Shown in pieces: positions 6,515-14,000 of a stretch of DNA of 24,430 nucleotides (position 1 is its first letter; the number at the start of each line of letters is the position of its first letter). The notes below the pieces were generated by a model, which saw only the letters and a list, made by a program, of their open reading frames with translations, made no database searches and was not told the origin of the DNA. Source of the DNA: JAZDPK01 sp043797615 (lineage in GTDB: Bacteria > Patescibacteriota > Patescibacteriia > UBA11705 > JABHMO01); NCBI GenBank assembly GCA_043797615.1, contig JAZDPK010000041.1, forward strand, positions 1 to 24,430, read 5' to 3'. Both the position numbers and the translations under genes were made by a program.

Positions 6515-7621
6515 TTACCAGAATATTAATTTTTTTACAAGCGCCCAGTAAGCCGCCATCAACGGATTGCCCAAATAGCGCAAAATCGGGTTGTCAATCT
6601 CTTGAAAAAGCACTTTGCCGTAAAAACACCTCATTATCTCTCTATCTCTCAATCTCCTGTTTTTTTTAATCTTTTTTCTTGTTTTCAAAATATATTTCCA
6701 GGTTTTTAATTTCAAAAAATACGCCTCGGTTTTCATTTTCGTTTTAAACCAGCCGTTGGCAATGGCGAACGCGATCATGGCGATATCCGCGGCGACGATC
6801 GCCGGCAAGAGCAGGATAATCGTCGCTGGCTTGTAAAAATTGAACATGTTAAGATACCGATTCCGCTCAAGATAATAAAGCATGCGCGCGCTGCGGCTGA
6901 ATTCGTATTTGTGGCAAACGATCGACTTTTGCGCGAGAACGATTTTATAGCCGGCCAATTTGGCGCGCCAGCAAAGTTCCAAATCATCATGGTACATGTA
7001 ATATTCTTCGTCGTAAAAACCGATTTCTTCAATTACTTCTTTTTTTATAACGAGAGAACAACCGGAAGCGTATCCGGAAATTTCTTTTATTTTTGCGTTT
7101 TGAACTTTAAAATTTGGATTTTGCGTTTGTTTTGTTTTTAGCGTTTCGGATTTAGAATTTAAAACGCGATATTCTTCCGTGAATCCGAAACCGAGATAAT
7201 GAATCGCATTTCCAACGCTGTTGATCTCATTCTTTTCCTTCGGGTAAAGCATGATCAGCGACTGGGCGATGCCGACTGACGCGTCCGAATTCACCGCCCT
7301 GACTAATTCCGTCAGCCAATCCGGCGCGACAACCGTATCAAGGTTCAAACAGACAAACAGATCACAATTGTCGGCCATGGCTTGCATTAGCCCGGCGTTG
7401 TTCGCGGCGCTGTAGTTGCCGTCTACGCGCGGAATAATCGTCGCTTCGGGAAAATTATCTTTCAAATATTTCCTGGATTCTTCGGTTGACGCGTTATCAA
7501 CAACGTAAACTTTAATTTGTTCTTTCGGAAAAGTCAGTTTTCGCAAACCGTCGCGGCACTCAATTAGAAAACGTTCGGCGTAGCCGGTGAAGTTGATTAT
7601 TACTATTCCAATCTTGTTCAT
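6515..7621 (-). CDS. Glycosyltransferase family 2 (rhamnosyltransferase-like), 368 aa
   Basis: A GT-A fold inverting transferase. It opens with IGIVIINFTGYAERF and VYVVDNAST, continues with the NNAG block, an LNLDTVV segment in place of the DXD motif, and a YMYHDDLELCWRAKLAGYK block that holds the catalytic Asp region. The C-terminal 90 residues contain a hydrophobic segment (about 268-293) that may touch the membrane. The start at 7621 (MNKIGI) fits the family; the frame continues upstream through low-complexity spacer DNA. Residues about 156-180 are a Lys/Gln/Asn-rich insert encoded by a heptamer tandem array, unlike the rest of the gene. It probably adds a sugar to a lipid-linked surface glycan. 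Confidence 0.9.
   Translation of the reverse strand: MNKIGIVIINFTGYAERFLIECRDGLRKLTFPKEQIKVYVVDNASTEESRKYLKDNFPEATIIPRVDGNYSAANNAGLMQAMADNCDLFVCLNLDTVVAPDWLTELVRAVNSDASVGIAQSLIMLYPKEKNEINSVGNAIHYLGFGFTEEYRVLNSKSETLKTKQTQNPNFKVQNAKIKEISGYASGCSLVIKKEVIEEIGFYDEEYYMYHDDLELCWRAKLAGYKIVLAQKSIVCHKYEFSRSARMLYYLERNRYLNMFNFYKPATIILLLPAIVAADIAMIAFAIANGWFKTKMKTEAYFLKLKTWKYILKTRKKIKKNRRLRDREIMRCFYGKVLFQEIDNPILRYLGNPLMAAYWALVKKLIFW
7089..7123. repeat. Heptamer array inside the GT2 coding sequence
   Basis: On the coding (minus) strand five consecutive 7-nt units (for example CAAAATC, CAAATTT) keep exact register over 35 nt. They belong to the same word family as the intergenic array at 1340-1374. They encode part of a low-complexity insert just before the conserved ISGYASGCSLVI block. 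Confidence 0.75.
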
Positions 7622-7732
7622 ATTATACGAATAAACCTTAATGCTAATGCTACAAATATACGAATAGCCTGTTGATGCGAATAAACCGCCATGCAAATGC
7701 CGCGAATATCAACAAGGATCTTTTCCACGCTG
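7622..7732. repeat. Repetitive spacer with CGAATA words
   Basis: CGAATA occurs at 7628, 7661, 7678 and 7703, with related ATGC-containing words between. The spacing is irregular (33, 17, 25). No gene is visible. Confidence 0.45.
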
Positions 7733-8062
7733 TCAGTTTTTGTGATTATCAATCGCGTTCTTTCTGACCATCTCCGATATTTTCTTTTCAATTTTGTTCT
7801 GCCGGCCGTTGATTTTGAATAAAATATAAAACAGAACGAAAATCGCGACATAAATAACCAAATCCACTCCCCGGCCCACGCCCACGAACGCCGCCAGCCA
7901 GCCGATGATTTGCGGAAAAGCGGCGACCAGGCCGACCAGCAGCCAAAACACCAGCCAGACGCCGAACAGCGCGTTGGAAATTTCTTTTTTTACCAGACGA
8001 ACGATCGCTTTGTAAATTACGAAAGCGATGAAAATGAAAATTAAAATCTGAAAAATTGTCAT
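7733..8062 (-). CDS. DUF2304 family membrane protein, 109 aa
   Basis: A small integral membrane protein with three hydrophobic segments (about 3-20, 31-60, 67-83), the conserved GVGRGVDLVIYVAIF block, and a charged C-terminal tail (KINGRQNKIEKKISEMVRK), as in DUF2304. The family is usually found beside GT2 enzymes that act on polyprenyl phosphate, as here with the DPM1-like gene upstream and another GT2 downstream. A role as a membrane partner or anchor of the soluble transferase is inference from context. Confidence 0.88.
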   Translation of the reverse strand: MTIFQILIFIFIAFVIYKAIVRLVKKEISNALFGVWLVFWLLVGLVAAFPQIIGWLAAFVGVGRGVDLVIYVAIFVLFYILFKINGRQNKIEKKISEMVRKNAIDNHKN

Positions 8063-8134
8063 AGAAATAAAAAATTAACAAAATAATAAATTAATTCGTG
8101 AGATTTAATTGCCCAAAAATCACTTATGAAGTAC

Positions 8135-8154
8135 GGGCGAATAATTATTCGCCC
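8135..8154. repeat. Perfect 20-bp palindrome
   Basis: GGGCGAAT followed by its continuation to ATTCGCCC reads identically on both strands across 20 bp. It lies in the spacer between the DPM1-like gene and DUF2304. It could be a REP-type element or form a hairpin; there is no T-run, so it is not a typical terminator. Confidence 0.75.
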
Positions 8155-8198
8155 CTACAATCAACGATTAAACCATCATCTTGGCAATCAACCCTTTC

Positions 8199-8864
8199 TC
8201 ATCTGAAAATTTTTCCAATGAGCATCTTCCACCCCATGTTCATGCGCGGTTTTACTTTTTTATTCGACGTATGCTCATCATAATTGACTTGAATCGGAAT
8301 TTCCTTGTATTTCAATTTATTTTTGATGATCAAATTTAGAATTTCCGACGCGTGCAGAAAATCGTCGGCCGTCCAATTTAGCTGCGGCAATACTCTGCTT
8401 TTGAACGCGCGCAGACCGCTCTGCGGATCGGTGAAATTCAATTGCAGGAATTTTTTGCTGAAAATTTTCGCCAGATTCAAAATGATTTTCTTTTTCAGCG
8501 AATAATTCGATTCCAGCCCCATGAACCGCGAGCCGAGCGCCACGTCCACGTCCTCGTTTTTCAATATTTCCACCAAACTGACGATGTCCTCCACTCGATG
8601 CTGTCCGTCGCCGTCGAAATGCACGATAATTTCATATCCAAGCTGATGCGCCAGCTCCGTGCCGGTCTTCAGCGCCGCGCCCTGGCCAAGATTCACCGCG
8701 TGCTCAAGCAGTTTAACCGGAAATTCACTGGCCGCCCGCGCTGTATCGTCGCTCGATCCGTCGTCAACCACGATAACGTCAAAACCGGTTCGCGATATTT
8801 CACGCAAAACCGATTTTATGCGGACAGATTCGTTATAGGCGGGGATGATGATGCAGACATTCAT
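8199..8864 (-). CDS. GT2 glycosyltransferase, dolichyl/polyprenyl-phosphate mannosyltransferase-like, 221 aa
   Basis: A soluble DPM1-like enzyme that would transfer a sugar from a nucleotide donor to polyprenyl phosphate. Motifs in order: PAYNE (8-12), VVDDGSSDDT (32-41), NLGQGAALKTG (58-68), the metal and donor site FDGDGQH (83-89), GSRF (111-114) and DPQSGLRAF (146-154). It lacks C-terminal membrane helices, so the DUF2304 gene that follows may supply the membrane contact. Its ATG overlaps the previous stop (ATGA at 8861-8864), implying coupling with the 120-aa gene. The product could feed the two GT-C membrane proteins at 11749-15641, which use lipid-linked sugar donors. Confidence 0.92.
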   Translation of the reverse strand: MNVCIIIPAYNESVRIKSVLREISRTGFDVIVVDDGSSDDTARAASEFPVKLLEHAVNLGQGAALKTGTELAHQLGYEIIVHFDGDGQHRVEDIVSLVEILKNEDVDVALGSRFMGLESNYSLKKKIILNLAKIFSKKFLQLNFTDPQSGLRAFKSRVLPQLNWTADDFLHASEILNLIIKNKLKYKEIPIQVNYDEHTSNKKVKPRMNMGWKMLIGKIFR

Positions 8865-9223
8865 AATTGATGCGAATTAACCGATATGCAAAACCTTTTT
8901 AATCTCGCCGCCACCGCGTATTCAAAAAAATATTTCTCCAATTTTTCGAGCGGCACTTGATACGCGTTATCGCCGAAAAAAACATCGCAAAAAACTTCCC
9001 GCGAGCGGGCGATTTCTTTCATCCGGCCATGCCAACGCTTGTCATCTAACGTCAAATCGAATAAATCCAAGGCGCGATCAAGCGCATTGTTTTTTTGTTT
9101 TTCATCGCCTTGTTTTTGACGCGCGATCGCCCGGCCGACCTCGCTGCCAATATTGCCCAATTGCTCGGACAATGTCATTTCTTGCCAACGGCCTTGCGCC
9201 AAATTTTCATGAATATTCGGCAT
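8861..9223 (-). CDS. Conserved small protein, 120 aa, function unknown
   Basis: It has no annotated function that I can name, but the pattern LSEQLGNIGSEVGRAI, ALDRALDLFDLTLDD, REVFCDVFFGDNAYQ and LEKYFFEYAVAARLKRF looks like a recurring family of small all-helical proteins. It is predicted cytoplasmic, with no membrane segment. It lies 2 bp after DUF5674 and overlaps the DPM1-like gene by 4 bp, so it is co-translated with the glycan genes. Helical packing suggests a protein-protein adaptor; this is inference only. Confidence 0.75.
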   Translation of the reverse strand: MPNIHENLAQGRWQEMTLSEQLGNIGSEVGRAIARQKQGDEKQKNNALDRALDLFDLTLDDKRWHGRMKEIARSREVFCDVFFGDNAYQVPLEKLEKYFFEYAVAARLKRFCISVNSHQL

Positions 9224-9225
9224 AA

Positions 9226-9591
9226 TTATTTTACCAGCGAATTAACGATGTCAACGATATTCTTTCGCGTTTCCGCGTCTTCCACCCCGCGCGATCGATT
9301 TTTCTGATTCGGCCTGATGTTGATCATCGAATCGAATTCGATCCACTGATCCGTCAAATTGCCAGGATATATATTTATACCCCACAAATCAGATTGCCTT
9401 GAACCGTTTTCCAGCAATAGCGCTTCCTCGTCGGCATGCATTTCGCCGCCGATGGCCATAATCTTCCTTTCAATATCAACGACCGCCTTGACCATATCGC
9501 CGAACTGCTGTTCCGCCACGGTTTTCAATTCTACGCGGGAAATCCGATTGCTAATTATCTGAATTTTATCAGATGATTTTTCAAATTCCAT
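9226..9591 (-). CDS. DUF5674 family protein, 121 aa
   Basis: The block VAEQQFGDMVKAVVDIERKIMAIGGEMHADEEALLLENGS, then DLWGINIYPG, WIEFDSMINIRPNQKNRSRGVED and IVDIVNSLV is the DUF5674 pattern as I recall it. It is a full-length, soluble, single-domain protein of unknown function. Acidic residues and the IRPxxxNRSRGVED motif are conserved, hinting at an enzyme or a nucleic-acid contact, but this is not established. It precedes the 120-aa protein by 2 bp. Confidence 0.85.
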   Translation of the reverse strand: MEFEKSSDKIQIISNRISRVELKTVAEQQFGDMVKAVVDIERKIMAIGGEMHADEEALLLENGSRQSDLWGINIYPGNLTDQWIEFDSMINIRPNQKNRSRGVEDAETRKNIVDIVNSLVK

Positions 9592-9603
9592 ATTTTTGTC
9601 TAA

Positions 9604-9639
9604 TAGATCAACTTTATCAACTTAATAAACTTTATCAAC
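9604..9639. repeat. Nonamer array (four units)
   Basis: Exact 9-nt period on the + strand: TAGATCAAC, TTTATCAAC, then two further units, at 9604, 9613, 9622 and 9631. It continues into the 53-bp direct repeat copy at 9619-9671. Confidence 0.8.
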
Positions 9640-9671
9640 TTTCTACGCTTCCGTACTTATCATCAGCAAAT
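9619..9671. repeat. 53-bp direct repeat, copy A (downstream of Bro-N)
   Basis: Identical to 10531-10583 at 52 of 53 positions (mismatch at 9658/10570). It contains a copy of the last codons of the epimerase gene plus part of a nonamer array, and supplies the final residues and stop codon of the Bro-N gene. Confidence 0.95.
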
Positions 9672-10514
9672 TATTTTTCTTTTACCCTTCACTTTCGGTA
9701 GAAAATTCTCGCCGGTTATCACGCTTTTGCCGATTTTATCTTCCAGCGCCGTTCTCGCGTCTTTCGCTATCCGTCCGCCTTTCTTCGCCGGAATCATATT
9801 TTCTTTCAAGCCCTCCGTCTTGTCCGTTTCCGCGATTTTTCTTGTTGACAGCTCGGCCAAAGCGGAAAAAATCAATTCTTCTTCGCTCATGTGGTCGCGC
9901 AAATTTTGCGATTTCAACCCTTTTAGCTTTTTATGGCCTTTTACCGTCAAATCGCTCCATTCTTCATGTATAATATTCGTTAAAACCGCAAACTCATCGC
10001 CTTTCTTCACGCCGTGCTCGCTCCAATAATCTGTTAATTTATTTCTCGTATCCTGCCCGGTCATTCTCTGCTGAATCCATTTTTGGCTTCGGCCCATTCT
10101 TTGCCAGTATTCTCTCGACCGATTCAGCGCCTTTTCCGGGTCAGCCATATCTTGCATTCTTTCATATCCGACGCGAGCAAGCCACAATTTAATCGGCTCG
10201 GCTTTCGGGGACGGAACTGATTGTATCAGACGAAGCATTGTCTCTACGTCAGCCACATCCGTTAAGCGTGTTTTACCGTCTTCGGCAAGCAGCCCCAACC
10301 GGTTACATTTTGTAACCGTTTCACTTCCTTCCTTAATAAGCCGATGCTTCAAAACCTTCCAATAATTTCTCGCCAATTGATGATCTTTTTGCTCAATCAA
10401 AGCGGCGATAATGTCAATAACCGAAAAATACCACATTTCCTTTTTCTCATCATAAATGCGGCGTATATTATACGTTTCAAAAATCGTCAATGAATTTTGC
10501 TTTTTGCTATCCAT
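9663..10514 (-). CDS. Bro-N domain protein (phage antirepressor-like), 283 aa
   Basis: The N-terminal 110 residues match the BRO-N fold found in phage antirepressors and DinD-like proteins: FETYNIRRIYDEKKEMWYFSVIDIIAAL, ARNYWKVLKHRL, TDVADVETMLRLIQSVPSPKAEPIKLWLARVG. Residues about 125-235 form a helical region shared by the larger bacterial Bro-N proteins (NRSREYWQRMGRSQKWIQQRMTG). The C-terminus is basic (KVKGKRK) and probably binds DNA or RNA. The ATG at 10514 was chosen over an in-frame TTG at 10550 that lies in repeat DNA. The gene is enclosed by 53-bp direct repeats, and its last residues and stop codon fall inside copy A. It sits within an otherwise continuous glycan cluster, so it looks like an inserted cassette. 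Confidence 0.85.
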   Translation of the reverse strand: MDSKKQNSLTIFETYNIRRIYDEKKEMWYFSVIDIIAALIEQKDHQLARNYWKVLKHRLIKEGSETVTKCNRLGLLAEDGKTRLTDVADVETMLRLIQSVPSPKAEPIKLWLARVGYERMQDMADPEKALNRSREYWQRMGRSQKWIQQRMTGQDTRNKLTDYWSEHGVKKGDEFAVLTNIIHEEWSDLTVKGHKKLKGLKSQNLRDHMSEEELIFSALAELSTRKIAETDKTEGLKENMIPAKKGGRIAKDARTALEDKIGKSVITGENFLPKVKGKRKIIC

Positions 10515-10517
10515 ACG

Positions 10518-10553
10518 GATAAACTCAATTAACTTAATAAACTTTATCAACTT
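10518..10553. repeat. Nonamer array (four units)
   Basis: Exact 9-nt period: GGATAAACT, CAATTAACT, then two more units at 10536 and 10545. It fills the gap between the Bro-N start and the epimerase stop and is partly shared with direct repeat copy B. Confidence 0.8.
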
Positions 10554-10583
10554 TCTACGCTTCCGTACTGATCATCAGCAAAT
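10531..10583. repeat. 53-bp direct repeat, copy B (epimerase 3' end)
   Basis: Includes the final nine codons and stop of the epimerase gene (LLMISTEA end) and adjoining nonamer units. It matches 9619-9671 with one mismatch. The distance between the copies is 912 bp and encloses only the Bro-N gene. Confidence 0.95.
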
Positions 10584-11559
10584 CCTTGTGCGCCCGGGTG
10601 TAATCAATGGTTTTCTTCAAGCCTTCTTCCAGCGACACGATCGGAAACCAGCCGATGGCTTCTTTGGCTTTGGAAATGTCAGGCAAAGCCAGCTCGCGCA
10701 TGAACAGTTTCGCTTCGTCGAAAACGATTTTCGATGTCGAACCGGTCAGTTCGATTATTTTCTCGGCAACGTCTTCAATTTTGTAAACTTCCGGATTGCC
10801 GAAATTCACCGGCTCGTTGACACCGGAATCCATGAGCTTGATGCAGCCTTCGATAATGTCACTCGCATAGCAAAGCGAAGTTTGGAATTTATTCGTGCCG
10901 AAAATCACCAAATCTTTGTTGTCCAGCGCGCTAACGATGAAATCCGGAATCATCTGGCCGTCGTTTAGGAGCATGCGCGGACCGTAGGTGCGGAAAATGC
11001 GCACGATTTTCGTGTCCAGCTTGTGCTTTTCGCGGTAAGTGTCGACAATGCTCTCGGCGTAGCGCTTGCCTTCGTCGTAGCACGCCCGCGGATCAAGCAT
11101 GTCGGAAACGCCGCGATAATCTTCGGCAATGTATTTGCCGCGCTTCACTTCGCCGTAAACAACGGACGATGAGAAATGCATGAATTTCGCTTTGTATTTC
11201 ACGGCCAATTCCAGGCCGTTGATCAAAACGGTTGAATTCGCGAGCACGGTTTCCTTTTTCAGCTTCTCGAAATTCTTCACGGATGTCGGGCACGCCAAGT
11301 TGTAAATTTCCTGAATGCCGAAGACATTGACCTTGAATTTCGCTAAATCCGGAATCGCTTCCAAATCGATTTTTTCCGCCAAATCGTGCTTGATGAATTC
11401 AAACCGCGGCTGGCGCAGCAAATGGTTGATGTTGTTTTCGCCGCTGGTCGAGAAATTGTCGATGCAAATTACGTTTGCGCCGGCCAGGAGCAGCCGTTCG
11501 CACAAATGTCCGCCGAGAAATCCGGCGCCGCCGAGGACAAGGATGTTTTTTTGGGTCAT
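10555..11559 (-). CDS. NAD-dependent epimerase/dehydratase, UDP-glucuronate decarboxylase-like, 334 aa
   Basis: An extended short-chain dehydrogenase that modifies a nucleotide sugar. The Rossmann glycine motif is GGAGFLGGHL (10-19), with acidic Asp34 for NAD binding; the active site is Ser131, Tyr161 and Lys165 in SSVVYG and YDEGKRYAE. The YDEGKR form, the short length and FRTYGPRM are typical of UDP-glucuronate decarboxylase (UDP-xylose synthase), though UDP-glucose 4-epimerase-like enzymes are close relatives. The start MTQKN (11559) is preferred to an in-frame ATG 39 bp upstream. It is the first gene of the minus-strand glycan cluster. Its last codons are duplicated downstream of the Bro-N gene. 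Confidence 0.88.
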   Translation of the reverse strand: MTQKNILVLGGAGFLGGHLCERLLLAGANVICIDNFSTSGENNINHLLRQPRFEFIKHDLAEKIDLEAIPDLAKFKVNVFGIQEIYNLACPTSVKNFEKLKKETVLANSTVLINGLELAVKYKAKFMHFSSSVVYGEVKRGKYIAEDYRGVSDMLDPRACYDEGKRYAESIVDTYREKHKLDTKIVRIFRTYGPRMLLNDGQMIPDFIVSALDNKDLVIFGTNKFQTSLCYASDIIEGCIKLMDSGVNEPVNFGNPEVYKIEDVAEKIIELTGSTSKIVFDEAKLFMRELALPDISKAKEAIGWFPIVSLEEGLKKTIDYTRAHKDLLMISTEA

Positions 11560-11584
11560 AAAAATCAATTTTAATGTGTGTTGT

Positions 11585-11690
11585 AACAACATGATCAACG
11601 TGATCTACCACTGATCAACTGATTAGTCCATAACTGCATATTCAAGACAAATCATGTGGATCACGTTGCATATCAGTGGATCAGGTTGTT
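11585..11690. repeat. Spacer with TGATC words and imperfect dyad
   Basis: AACAAC near 11585 and GTTGTT ending at 11690 bracket a region where AACGTGATCTAC is matched by GTGGATCACGTT in inverted orientation and CCACTGAT by ATCAGTGG. TGATC words recur 8-11 nt apart. No gene is seen. Confidence 0.5.
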
Positions 11691-11748
11691 ATATCCTACT
11701 TTAAGAAACTAATTTATGATTATATTTTACCTGATTTTTACCGAATAA

Positions 11749-13449
11749 TCAAATCGTTTTCCCCAGCCTGAATAACCGGAACTGAGCGTCAATCTGTTGC
11801 GGTTCGCTGAATTTCATTTTCAAATCCGTTAATTTCGTTTTATTGATGTAATCAATGTCTTTGTCCGGCAACATTGTAAAATAGTAAACCGGCGTTTTGC
11901 CGACGATTTTATTCAACAACGGAAAAATCGAGTAATCACCGTTAAATACGACGACTTTATTTTGCGGAAAGAACACTTTATCAGCCCTATCAGTTATAAT
12001 CAGCGCGCCATTGCCGATTAAACCGCTAACTTTTCGGAATTGCGCGTAATACTGCTCAAGCACCTGCTTTTGCGCGAACAACCCGTCTTTCGGCGATAAA
12101 TAGACCAGTGACGCGGAATAAACCGTTACACCGACGAGAATTATGCTTACCAATGAATAACGCAATATCTTAGAGCTTCTCATTTTCCAAATTTGAAACA
12201 ATACCCAAGCGATAAGAGGCAGCATCAAAATATGCGCGCTGCAAAAATAACGGGCGTACGAACTGCCGATCGTGTTGTATTTCAAAACCAGCGGGTCGAC
12301 GAAAAGCCAATTGCCGTAATAGAATACCAGCCACGCTCCGGCCAAGATCGCGGAGATTAAATACGCTTTTTCCGTTTTCAGCAATTTGATCCGTTCTTTC
12401 GCCAAACTTTTTATTTTATCGGATTTAATAATGAAATATCTTATTGACCAGGCGATAACGCCAACTATTGCCAGCCAAAAATAAACATTTAAAAATTGAA
12501 TGAAATATTTATTGAAATTCGACAGAATGACGCGCGGATGAAATCCAAACGGAACAAAAATGAATTTTAAATATGAAATTAAAGTTGAGCCGCCGCTCAC
12601 CTGGAATTCAGACGGCAAACGGTCGATAAGCGCCTGATCCGTATTCATGCGCAGATAGCCGACCGTGAAAAATTCGTTGTAAATGCTTTTATTGTAATAA
12701 AACAGAATTGCCAGAGGAATCAAACTGAAAATTATAAATAATAAAATCTGCTTCCACGAAACTTTGCGATGATAAAAAATGAACGGCACGACGACCAGAA
12801 TTCCAACCCAGATGAATTCAATCGGCCGCGTTATTAAAGCGAAACCGAGAAATAGCGCGCTTAGAACAGAATAAATATAATTCGAACGTTTTTGTTTGCT
12901 AAAAAAATACATGCCGGCGAAGAGCAAAAACAAAAATACGCTGTTCGACAACATTGATAAATTCGCGTAGTACCAGAACGATGCCAAACCAAACATTAGA
13001 ATGGCGGAAATGAAACCGACCGCTTCGTTGAAAATGCGCTTGATCAATCCGTAAAAAAACAGCGGCGTCAGTGCGGCCAAAAGCGGTGTTAAAAATAATA
13101 TGTAATCCATTCCGGCCAATTTGCCGATCCAGCCGTACAAAATTATCATGCCGAGGAATCCGGTCGGCACGATGTTCGAACCGACCACGTTCGTGCTGCG
13201 CGGATGCGCGATGCCCTGCAATATTCCGTTCAACGGCTCGTTATAAAAAAAGTGGCCGGTTTCAATATACTGCCGAATAAAAAAGTTGCTCGCCGTTTCG
13301 TCCGGCCAATTGAAAATCATCTGGCCGGAGGTAGATTGCGTTTGAGGAATTGCCACAGTCAGCGCTGTCCAGCTGTAAACAAAAAAGAAGCAAATTGACA
13401 ATATCGATAGAATCAACAATGGCTTTGGACAGCGTAAATTCATATACAT
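11749..13449 (-). CDS. GT-C-type membrane glycosyltransferase, ArnT/PMT-like, 566 aa
   Basis: A polytopic membrane protein with about 11-12 hydrophobic segments. The first extracytoplasmic loop carries NWPDETASNFF (Asp50, Glu51), the position of the catalytic acid in GT-C enzymes that transfer sugars from polyprenyl-phosphate donors. This is followed by HPRSTNVVGSNIVPTGFLGM (82-101). A soluble C-terminal part of about 100 residues follows the last helix. The order and motifs are shared with the divergent gene at 14001-15641. Initiation at 13443 (MNLRC) is equally possible. No Shine-Dalgarno sequence is seen. It probably decorates protein or glycan on the outer face using the lipid-linked sugar made by the DPM1-like enzyme (inference). 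Confidence 0.85.
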   Translation of the reverse strand: MYMNLRCPKPLLILSILSICFFFVYSWTALTVAIPQTQSTSGQMIFNWPDETASNFFIRQYIETGHFFYNEPLNGILQGIAHPRSTNVVGSNIVPTGFLGMIILYGWIGKLAGMDYILFLTPLLAALTPLFFYGLIKRIFNEAVGFISAILMFGLASFWYYANLSMLSNSVFLFLLFAGMYFFSKQKRSNYIYSVLSALFLGFALITRPIEFIWVGILVVVPFIFYHRKVSWKQILLFIIFSLIPLAILFYYNKSIYNEFFTVGYLRMNTDQALIDRLPSEFQVSGGSTLISYLKFIFVPFGFHPRVILSNFNKYFIQFLNVYFWLAIVGVIAWSIRYFIIKSDKIKSLAKERIKLLKTEKAYLISAILAGAWLVFYYGNWLFVDPLVLKYNTIGSSYARYFCSAHILMLPLIAWVLFQIWKMRSSKILRYSLVSIILVGVTVYSASLVYLSPKDGLFAQKQVLEQYYAQFRKVSGLIGNGALIITDRADKVFFPQNKVVVFNGDYSIFPLLNKIVGKTPVYYFTMLPDKDIDYINKTKLTDLKMKFSEPQQIDAQFRLFRLGKTI

Positions 13450-13498
13450 TAATGATAGCTTAAAAGAAGTGATTTTTCAATTGCTTAACCGCTAAACC

Positions 13499-13527
13499 TT
13501 GACTAAATACACAAACCAGGATATAAT
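13499..13527 (+). promoter_or_regulatory. Near-consensus sigma70 promoter of the zinc-ribbon gene
   Basis: TTGACT (13499-13504) and a perfect TATAAT (13522-13527) are spaced by 17 bp. Transcription should start near 13534, giving a leader of about 30 nt that contains GGAGGG. Confidence 0.85.
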
Positions 13528-13550
13528 ACGCAATGTAACATTCAGCCAAA

Positions 13551-13556
13551 GGAGGG
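13551..13556 (+). promoter_or_regulatory. Strong Shine-Dalgarno site deciding the start at 13565
   Basis: GGAGGG lies 8 bp before the ATG at 13565. The reading frame is open upstream, but the promoter at 13499-13527 overlaps that extension, so the shorter protein is the real one. Confidence 0.85.
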
Positions 13557-13564
13557 AAGCGATT

Positions 13565-13810
13565 ATGGGCTTCAATACTTACACTGTCAAGGAATACGGG
13601 TTCGAGATCGTTTCACACGTGAAACGGATCAAGGGAAAATGTCCGATGTGCGGCACGGAATTCGATTTAAGCAAGGGCGAATCGGATTATGACTGCCCTT
13701 GCGGCTATTTCCATTTCGACGCGGAAAGCGAAAGTTTGAATGAAGACAACCACAACATTCCGCAGGAAGCCTGGCTGCGCAAACTCAAAGAGAATCTTGA
13801 AAAAAAATAA
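13565..13810 (+). CDS. Small zinc-ribbon protein, 81 aa
   Basis: I recognise only the zinc site: CPMCGTEF (Cys26, Cys29) and DCPCGYFH (Cys44, Cys46) form a four-cysteine ribbon, with aromatic residues packing on it. The remainder is charged and has no membrane segment. It has its own strong promoter, a strong ribosome site and a terminator directly downstream, so it is a single-gene unit that is probably well expressed. It lies between two divergent GT-C genes but does not appear to be co-transcribed with either. The function could be regulatory or RNA-binding; this cannot be decided from sequence. Confidence 0.85.
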   Translation: MGFNTYTVKEYGFEIVSHVKRIKGKCPMCGTEFDLSKGESDYDCPCGYFHFDAESESLNEDNHNIPQEAWLRKLKENLEKK

Positions 13811-13830
13811 TGCGACACTGTTTCGCAACA

Positions 13831-13857
13831 AAAGACCTTATCAAGGTCTTTTTACTT
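13831..13857 (+). terminator. Intrinsic terminator of the zinc-ribbon gene
   Basis: AAAGACCTT (13831-13839) pairs with AAGGTCTTT (13843-13851) around a 3-nt loop and is followed by a T-rich run. It begins about 20 bp after the stop codon. Confidence 0.9.
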
Positions 13858-13901
13858 TAAATATCTTTGCTACCATATGCGCATCATAGCAGCAATTAGC
13901 G

Positions 13902-13929
13902 CAGTCCCATGGTCTGGACTATGGGACTG
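13902..13929. repeat. Palindrome with GGACTAT centre
   Basis: CAGTCCCAT (13902-13910) and ATGGGACTG (13921-13929) are exact inverted arms around a 10-nt centre that itself contains GTC and GAC. It shares the centre word GGACTAT with the hairpin at 16501-16528. Confidence 0.75.
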
Positions 13930-14000
13930 AATTTTAATATTTGATTTGTGTCTAAATTCAAACTCTTTCAATTTATCCTCAATTATGTTAAATTATAAGC

